Part shown: one piece after another, positions 58,018-64,000 of the stretch
Layout of the letters: every line of letters starts with the position of its first letter
How positions within the stretch are numbered: the first letter of the stretch is position 1
NCBI GenBank assembly: GCA_949987705.1
Contig: OX465281.1
Location: 221,001,978 to 221,065,977, forward strand
Reading direction: 5' to 3'
Source of the DNA: Thereva unica
Lineage: Eukaryota > Arthropoda > Insecta > Diptera > Therevidae
DNA: 64,000 bases
Notes under the pieces: model-generated
The model's input: only the letters and a program-made list of their open reading frames with translations
What the model was told of the DNA's origin: nothing
Databases searched by the model: none
Program-made: the position numbers and the translations under genes

Positions 58018-58460
58018 TTAAGCCACTGCAGAAGTTCATGGAGGTGCAAAAGGAGGTTTTGCACCTTATCCAACCATGATAAAGAGGAACCAGACCAAAT
58101 TCAACAAAGCTTTGAATACTCTGGTTAAAAGGAAAAGGCCGCCAGTGGATCTTGCTCTTAATCCATACTGCCTGTCGTATAGAATCTAGTTAGAATCATT
58201 ATATTCCTTTTTATTGATTATAGACGCCATATTACCGAATTGAAGTTGTTGCCATTGGGCGGTAGATGGAGCCTACCATTTTTTGCACAGGCTGATAATG
58301 AGTTAGTTTCCATGGGTCTGAAACGACTCCGGAGAAATATTACGGGCCAAAAAGTGCACGCAGAGGTGAGGCACATTTCGTTTGAACCATATTGTGTACA
58401 TATATTGTCCGGGTCAGTGGATTTAATGACGTCAAGTTCGTTAAAATACCTGCTCCCCAT
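58018..58460 (-). mobile_element. Family D LINE remnant, N-terminal RT part
   Basis: It is similar to 28190-28990 in the same order: the minus strand gives LDVIKSTDPDNI, CLTSACTFWPVIFLR, ETNSLSACAKNG. Equivalents of the motif region near 58150 and the anticodon-like 3' text at 58030 also appear. Many indels are present; it is a pseudogene. Confidence 0.7.
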
Positions 58461-58913
58461 TTAAAAATGCCCTAAAAATAAACTGAAGAACAGTTGACTA
58501 AAGCTTTGAAGCCTATCCACCGCGGAATTATGAAAATATTCAGGACCTCTATAGTTAAATAAAAATGAGGAGCCTCTCTAAGGGTTTCCAAATTAGCTCG
58601 ATAGACTTAAAATTTTTTAAAAAGGGGCTGCTCAGCAGGCACTAGTATAAGACATTTTTAAAAAGAAATCTTAATATCAAATTTTATCAATATAAAACAT
58701 AATGTGTCATTTAATATGCCTGAAATGCATAAATTTCTCAATAGAACCATTATAAAATTATAATCAAATGTTTTCACGTGGCTACCTTCATTCCAACAAT
58801 TACAAACTAATATACAATTTACGAAAACCCTTAATAGGCCGGAATATGGTACATTTACCTTATAGAAAGAAAGAAATAAGATAACAAAATTATCAACAAT
58901 GATATTCTACACT

Positions 58914-60579
58914 AGTTCTTTATTTTGCGTCTCGATGATAACTATTTTATCCATAATGGACGTGGTGAACTGTTTAAATATAACTTGAACAGCTTCATCT
59001 TGAAAAGTATATTCTTTCAAAGATTGTCTGGACGGATTTGTGATAAAGAAATGTACAGATTGATAAAGTGATCTCCACGTGATTATGATTGTACGTTTAA
59101 AGATATCAGCAGAAAGCACTTTCTACCACACGTTTATAAAATTATACTTTTGTTAAAGTAGGTTAATCTCTCTGATATTAAGTTTTTAACTGACGTCCTA
59201 TTTATGAGTTTATTAATCTGATTTGATGGACAGATGGATGTTTACAAGATATTTAAGTGAAAAGCAAAGTAAAAAAGAATCTTTTCGGATTCTTAAAGAA
59301 ATTATATTGCTTTCTTAATCTTACAATTGGGTAAACTATAAAACCGTTTACAATATTTAGGATTAGGTATGTTTAATTGCAGTCATAAGTATTGTAATAT
59401 ATTTGTTTTAGGCAATATAATTATAAACAAAGAAATTGCGAAACTGCCTAAAAATTATGGTCTGGCAAGATATTAGCTCCAGATTTGACCAGGCAGACCA
59501 ACATATTTTTTTTACTCCGTAAGGGCTAAATTTTAAGAGTAATTATTCCAAGCTCTTACTTGTAGGTTACCTTTTGCGGTCCCAAGCTTGTAGTTCAACT
59601 TCAAAGAAGGGTTTCAGTCACTTTTATGGAGTCTTCATTAGAATAACATTCCTTTTTAGCCTTTTGTAAAAGTGAATAGCAAGGGTGATCAGATTTTCAC
59701 CTTGAAAACGAACATACTAAATTTGGGCACAACTTCCGCCCAGGCAGAATGTAAAAGAACCTGACAGCTTCGAGCGTCCCCTAGTGACGTCAGCACTAAT
59801 GCAGAAACAACAACAGCTTCGATTTTATATAGAAAGGAGTCACCAAATGACTTCAGCACTAAAATGGCATTTCTTTTTTACATTGCCTTGTTTCTGTAGT
59901 CCGTACTTCGGACTTACATAGATCATCTTCGTGAAAAATTTCGCCAAAGTAACTTCAGGAGTAATGGAGTGCAGGCTTTACGTCTAGTAGGTTCTCATAT
60001 TCACCCCTAATTTGCTCTTCTTTTAATTCTGAAACTGGGTCCACTCAACCGAACTACCGAGTTGATTTTTCACCTCATATATACACTGATTGAGATGTAT
60101 TTGGGTTGAAGTGACATTTGTTTTGTTTGTTTAACATTTCGTTCTGCGCATAACTATAAATGAGAATTTCACACAAAAATTTGAGGTTATGTTTTGATAT
60201 CAGTTAATTCTATTTCAACCCAAAGTGAACTCAACTCGACATCATATACGGTGGTCGAAATTTCAACTCAACATCGACTCAACTTTTCAACCCAGTCATA
60301 AATGGGGTAGGGTAATTGTAGATATCTTTGCCCTAAGTTTCCCAAGTTTCTGTCCTGTCCGAGGTTGTGTCGTAGGTTGCGTAGCCAGAACTTAATGCCA
60401 GAAAGGATTTCTAGCCCTTCGCTGGTAGCCGAATATATAGTTGTTTATCGATTCGAAACGACGACGGTTGGATTTTAACTCGTCAGAAAACATATTCGTT
60501 AAATTAAAAAAAATGGCTGTCCGGGGAAAAGATTCAATTTCACCCAAATGTCCGAGGTTTTTGTAGTTTTTGTCCGGCC
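58914..60579. other. AT-rich DNA; CAACTCAAC words at 60030-60310
   Basis: The region 60030-60310 contains several CAACTCAAC/GAGTTG words, probably a relic of the GTTGAGTTGA repeat family. The remainder holds nothing I can support. Confidence 0.4.
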
Positions 60580-61070
60580 TCGACAATTTAGGCGATGGCA
60601 GCCCTATTCTTGGATATAGACAGATATACGAGTTGTATTCGAGACGGGGACAAATGTAGGACTTGTAGATTATACCTCTGGCGGACAGCTGAAGGAGGAA
60701 TTTGCGCCTTTTGAGGAATCATAGGCACTGAGATGCTTGTTTAGCAATTTGGAATATGTGGTTATTCCAGCGCAGATCTTCGGCTAATGTTATGCCTAGG
60801 ATGTTTAAAGACGGTTACGTTTGTTCCACAGGTCGTTAGTTGGATGGAATGCTGAAGTCACCCTTTTTAGGTATGAGCTGAACATGTGCAAGTTTCCAAG
60901 AGTCTGGATAAACTCCGGAGAAGTATGATAAGGCAAAAAATTTGCGCAGAGGTTTAGCCAAAGCGAGGCATTGTTTTAAGATGTGGGGGTATATTATCGG
61001 GACCAGTGGATTTGTTGGCATCGAGCTCCATGAGGCGCCTATAAACTTCGCGAGTCCTCAAGAATATGCT
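60580..61070 (-). mobile_element. Family D LINE remnant with internal deletion
   Basis: On the minus strand 61060-60850 reads ANKSTGPDNIPPHLKT-like text, LAKPLRKFFALSYFSGVYPD, SWKLAHVQLIPKKG. It then jumps to LGITLAEDLRWNNHIFQIAK, FLKRRKFLLQLSA and YKSYICPRLEYNSY (60810-60630). The RT core, including FADD, is lost. It is a pseudogene. Confidence 0.8.
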
Positions 61071-62419
61071 GTCCATTCAATGGACGTTGTGCTCGAGATT
61101 TGAGGGTAGCATACCACGTTCGGGTAGAAAAGAATTTAAGGCGAACAGAAATGCTAGTAAATCGGCGTCGTTACAGTCAAAGATAGCTTTGTCATCTCTG
61201 CAAGTAATCAGGTACCAAAGGTATGGAAACATAAAGCGAAACAGAAACGACTAAAATTGTTCAGCGAACGAATAAATCAGAAGTAAGGGTTATAATGTTC
61301 GTTAGTGAAATATTGGTATTCTTCGACTTTTAGTTAGTTCCTTATGCATATCTAATCTAGCTCCTCACTAAAACTTAACAAAAAATTTATTGTTAGGAAG
61401 ACAGATTTGCATTTGCAGACTTTGCAATGAAAAAAATACTTTCCTGCGAGTTGAAATAAAGTTAAAACTCGCTGGTCCCAGAACATTCACCTCAATGGAT
61501 AAAAGAGACGGGGTCTCTAATTATAATTTTAATTGAATTCTTTTTAAACGTTATAGAAGAGATTTTCAACAGTATTATACAATTTTTTTAGTTTATTTTG
61601 GGAGCTAACCATGATAGTTGTCCCCAACAGTTCCGAGGCTTTTTTTATAATCAAAACTCATTTCAAAACATAGCATACAAGTACAGAACAAGTAAGTTTT
61701 GTTTAAACTTCAAGTGAATTAGTAATATGTAGCTACATAACATCTAGAATTAACACCATACATACATATATAGTCTGAAGTTTTAAGCAAAAATTAATTA
61801 ATCTTCATTTTTAAAATATTCAAGACAGACGACAAATGATTTGCAAAATTACAAAAATTGTATCAATCATTTAAATAGACCACTAATGAATATTTCTCAT
61901 GTTCATTATCACATCACTGTAAATAAATCGACTCTTCTTAAAAAATATAGATGCAGTAATGGATTAATCTAAGAAAAGTTAAATATTTAGACGAATTACC
62001 TCAAGGCAAAACCTTAGTTCCAAGAAGACAATCCTCTCATAGTTTTTGCTCAATTTTAATTGCGATCGGTCCGGATCCATTTTTTTAGAGAATTATTTCA
62101 GAGAAAAGGTTTCGTTCAGTTTTTCATTAGAAGAGAGCTGAGAAATCTGTGATGATACTAATCATGTCAAGTGCTTGTAGTAATGATTCATTCATTTTTA
62201 GGACGAAGTATTTGATAGTCAATTGTTATTCAATTTAACTTAACGATTGTGTCTTCCAACAATATCTTTTTATGGATTCTGTTTATGATTTTGAGGAAGA
62301 GATATAGTTGCAGATTGTTGTGAAATACCAGAACTCAAAGAATATTTTTAGGATTATGGAGAATCCAGAGGATTATGCCGAGGATTTTTTTAAGGAATGA
62401 GGGGGAAACCCACATGTGA
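61071..62419. other. AT-rich DNA, nothing recognised
   Basis: No supported gene, RNA or element was seen. Confidence 0.45.
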
Positions 62420-63935
62420 ACACTGCGGCCAAGTTAGGCGTATTGTGTACGTACCCCACTAGCGGAACAGACTATCAGCCTTCGGGATGAAGGCAAGAAC
62501 GTCTTTAATTGACGAAGACCGGACTTGAGCAGGACTCAAAAACTCTCTGATAAACGTTATTCTTCTAATCTAGATCAGAGCAAGACATTCACAAAGAATA
62601 TGCGTGGCAGTCTCGTCGCCTTTCATGCAGAGTCGGCATTCTGTTTCTTGAGACAGTCCTAGGTTGTGGAGGTGATACCGCAGCCCTACATGGCCAGTCA
62701 GATAACCCACCAGCAGCGTTAGGTCCGCAAAGCTTAAAGTGATAGTGCGCCTTAAAGCAAAGGGTCTTATAAGATCTTTAGCTTGTCTAAGACCTGGGAC
62801 CTCCCTCGCGAGGCTGTCTGCAGCCTCATTCCCCTCGAAACCGCAGTGTCCAGAGACCCGGCAGAGCGAGACCTAATTTCTTCTGGTCATGCGCTGGAGT
62901 ACGTTAAAACACCCTGCTACTATTTTGGAAGAAAACTTCCACGTTGAGAGTACCTTGATGGCAACTTGGCTGATTTTAATGTTGGCGCTTTCAGACCTTT
63001 CTCAAGGTTGAGCCTAGCGCAGGTCGCAATGACATGTAATGCAGACTGGAAAACGGAGGGCCATTTACCCTTTTGCAACGGAGACCTTGGCGTTGGATCC
63101 TGCGACACCAGCCCCTGTGCCATGTAAGATTCGAGATAATTGCTCTGAATTTCCTTTGGAACCGCAGTTCACTTACCATATGGTCTGATACGCGGCAAAT
63201 GGAAATGTTTGGGATATTGTTAAGGGTATCCATGTTATCAAGGCACTCATGGCGGCGGAATTCCATATGAAGATATGTATGCAAAGGGGCCAATCCAATG
63301 ATTGCCTCAATTGCAGCGATGGGACAGGTCCGCATAGCTCCGGTAATGAAGAGGCAAGCAAACCGTTGCAGTTCCTTGCACTTGAGGATCGACATAACCT
63401 GTTTAGTCTTGGGCCACCAAACTATAGCGGCATAAGTGACCACAGATTTAACGATTGTATTGTACGTCCAGTACACCATTTGTGGTGTAAGACCCCATGT
63501 CTTACCTAGTACACCTATGCTTGAAAAACAGTTGCTAGGGTGTCTAGGCTGAATCTGGGGCTTTCACTCCAGATTTCGGCGCCCACATCTGTTTTAGAGC
63601 CATCCGCGTACCATACTAGTCCACCCGGCAATACTTTAGAAAAAGTCCAGGTTAGCCTATCCTGTATGTGCACAGAAGGTTGCTCAAATTTGGAGCACTC
63701 AGTCCGATAGCATCCCCGCTTCCGGAATCTCTTCCATGTGACCATTCGCTTTTAGCCGCAGCGCCGTCTCAGTGATGCAGAAGAAGGCTATTCTCTTTAA
63801 ATTTTGCTTCAATTGGTTATGAAACCCTTAAGCGTCGTTCTGTGCCACCACACGAAAGCTCCATAAGTTGCCATGGGTCTAATGATGGTGATGTATATCC
63901 AATGCATGGTTTTCGGTTGCAAACCCCATGTGGAG
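62420..63935 (-). mobile_element. RNase H-bearing LINE remnant, rearranged
   Basis: The minus strand shows post-RT text twice. At 63930-63820 it reads GLQPKTMHWIYITIIRPMAT, YGAFVWWHRTT. At 63510-63000 it reads GLTPQMVYWTYNTIVKSVVT, YAAIVWWPKTKQ, LQRFACLFITGAMRTCPIAA. Between them lies an RNase H start (GGLVWYADGSKTDVGAEIWS, FSLDTLATVFQA; 63640-63520). After them come RNase H ends and a knuckle (SGHCGFEGNEAADSLARE near 62860-62810; YLTGHVGLRYHLHNLGLS; CRLCMKGDETATHILCEC near 62640-62580). The order is scrambled relative to a normal ORF2, so at least two copies are fused here. Inactive. Confidence 0.8.
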
Positions 63936-63954
63936 CAACAAGCTCTGCGGCAAG

Positions 63955-64000
63955 CCTATAGGGAAGTCGAACCCGGGACCTCTGGGTAGCTAGACCCCTT
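63955..64000 (-). repeat. tRNA-like sequence, probably the head of a SINE cut by the window end
   Basis: The minus strand reads ...CCAGAGGTCCCGGGTTCGAC..., containing a pol III B-box-like GGTTCGACTTCC and matching the head of the SINE at 56188-56114 around AGGTCCCGGGTTCGA. It joins directly to LINE text at about 63935. The rest lies outside the window. Confidence 0.5.

Larger units (their letters stand above)
53962..58913. mobile_element. Old inverted-repeat element bordered by 53-bp direct repeats (nest host)
   Basis: The inverted ends AGGTAAATGTACCATATTCC (54016-54037 with GG, and 58839-58860) are perfect over 22 bp. Directly outside them lie two direct repeats of 53 bp (53962-54014 and 58861-58913) with seven mismatches. 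After subtracting the nested SINE, DNA elements and LINE piece, about 1 kb of host element remains (54038-54065, 56205-56613, 57816-58017, 58461-58838). No protein was seen. A 53-bp duplication is far longer than for known DNA transposons, so the origin is open. Confidence 0.65.

Noticed and set aside
61360..61440. Possible yki WW1 exon end (minus strand reads NNKFFVN before GT).
   Set aside because: It would join in phase to HITKTTQW, but upstream codons lack LPxGWE and any glycine turn, and the donor GTTTTA is weak. Judged chance.

Overview
This is an AT-rich piece of an insect genome. Its only recognisable host gene is a YAP/Yorkie homologue on the minus strand, the Hippo-pathway transcriptional co-activator. 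Five exons can be placed (18584-18496, 9160-9017, 1804-1668, 1602-1431, 1366-1305). Their splice sites and codon phases agree with each other. They encode the end of the first WW domain, a complete second WW domain, a glutamine-rich coiled-coil-like stretch, a phosphodegron-like block and part of the C-terminal tail. The N-terminal exons (TEAD-binding region, first half of WW1) and the last exon are not found, so they probably lie outside both window edges. On that reading nearly everything here is intron of this gene. Order and species cannot be fixed from the sequence; the TATGTATG-type microsatellites and the LINE repertoire suit Diptera but prove nothing.

The rest is dominated by transposable elements, mostly broken and often nested. 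At least five non-LTR lineages are present. Family A is RTE-like with a GAA-rich tail (3050-4085, 10065-11372, 31830-32905, 51115-52210). Family B is RTE-like with a TAAG tail (1-1005, 2955-3040, 40865-41325, 52305-52429). Family C lies at 2583-2910, 4088-4640 and 5880-7610. Family D is CR1/Jockey-like (23130-29060, 58018-58460, 60580-61070). Several remnants carry RNase H (15918-17670, 50430-51105, 62420-63935). One well preserved R1-like element lies at 13767-15917. A tRNA-derived SINE is present in three copies.

DNA transposons are equally prominent. There is a nearly complete two-gene PIF/Harbinger element (25447-28126) and a hAT element with a transposase C-terminus (23216-24787). Non-autonomous elements with readable ends include two hAT types (20729-21157, 56622-57807), a Transib-like element with CACAGTG ends and a CGTCG duplication (37202-38439), Harbinger-type MITEs with TTA/TAA duplications, TA-flanked MITEs and a large palindromic element (9296-11612).

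Three nests record insertion order. At 23-29 kb a family D LINE was hit by Harbinger and by hAT. At 9.3-11.6 kb a palindrome was hit by a family A LINE. At 53.9-58.9 kb an element with 22-23-bp inverted ends, bordered by unusual 53-bp direct repeats, was hit by a SINE, a 1.65-kb TIR element, a foldback MITE, a hAT element and a LINE. No cellular RNA gene, CRISPR array or bacterial-type operon was seen.
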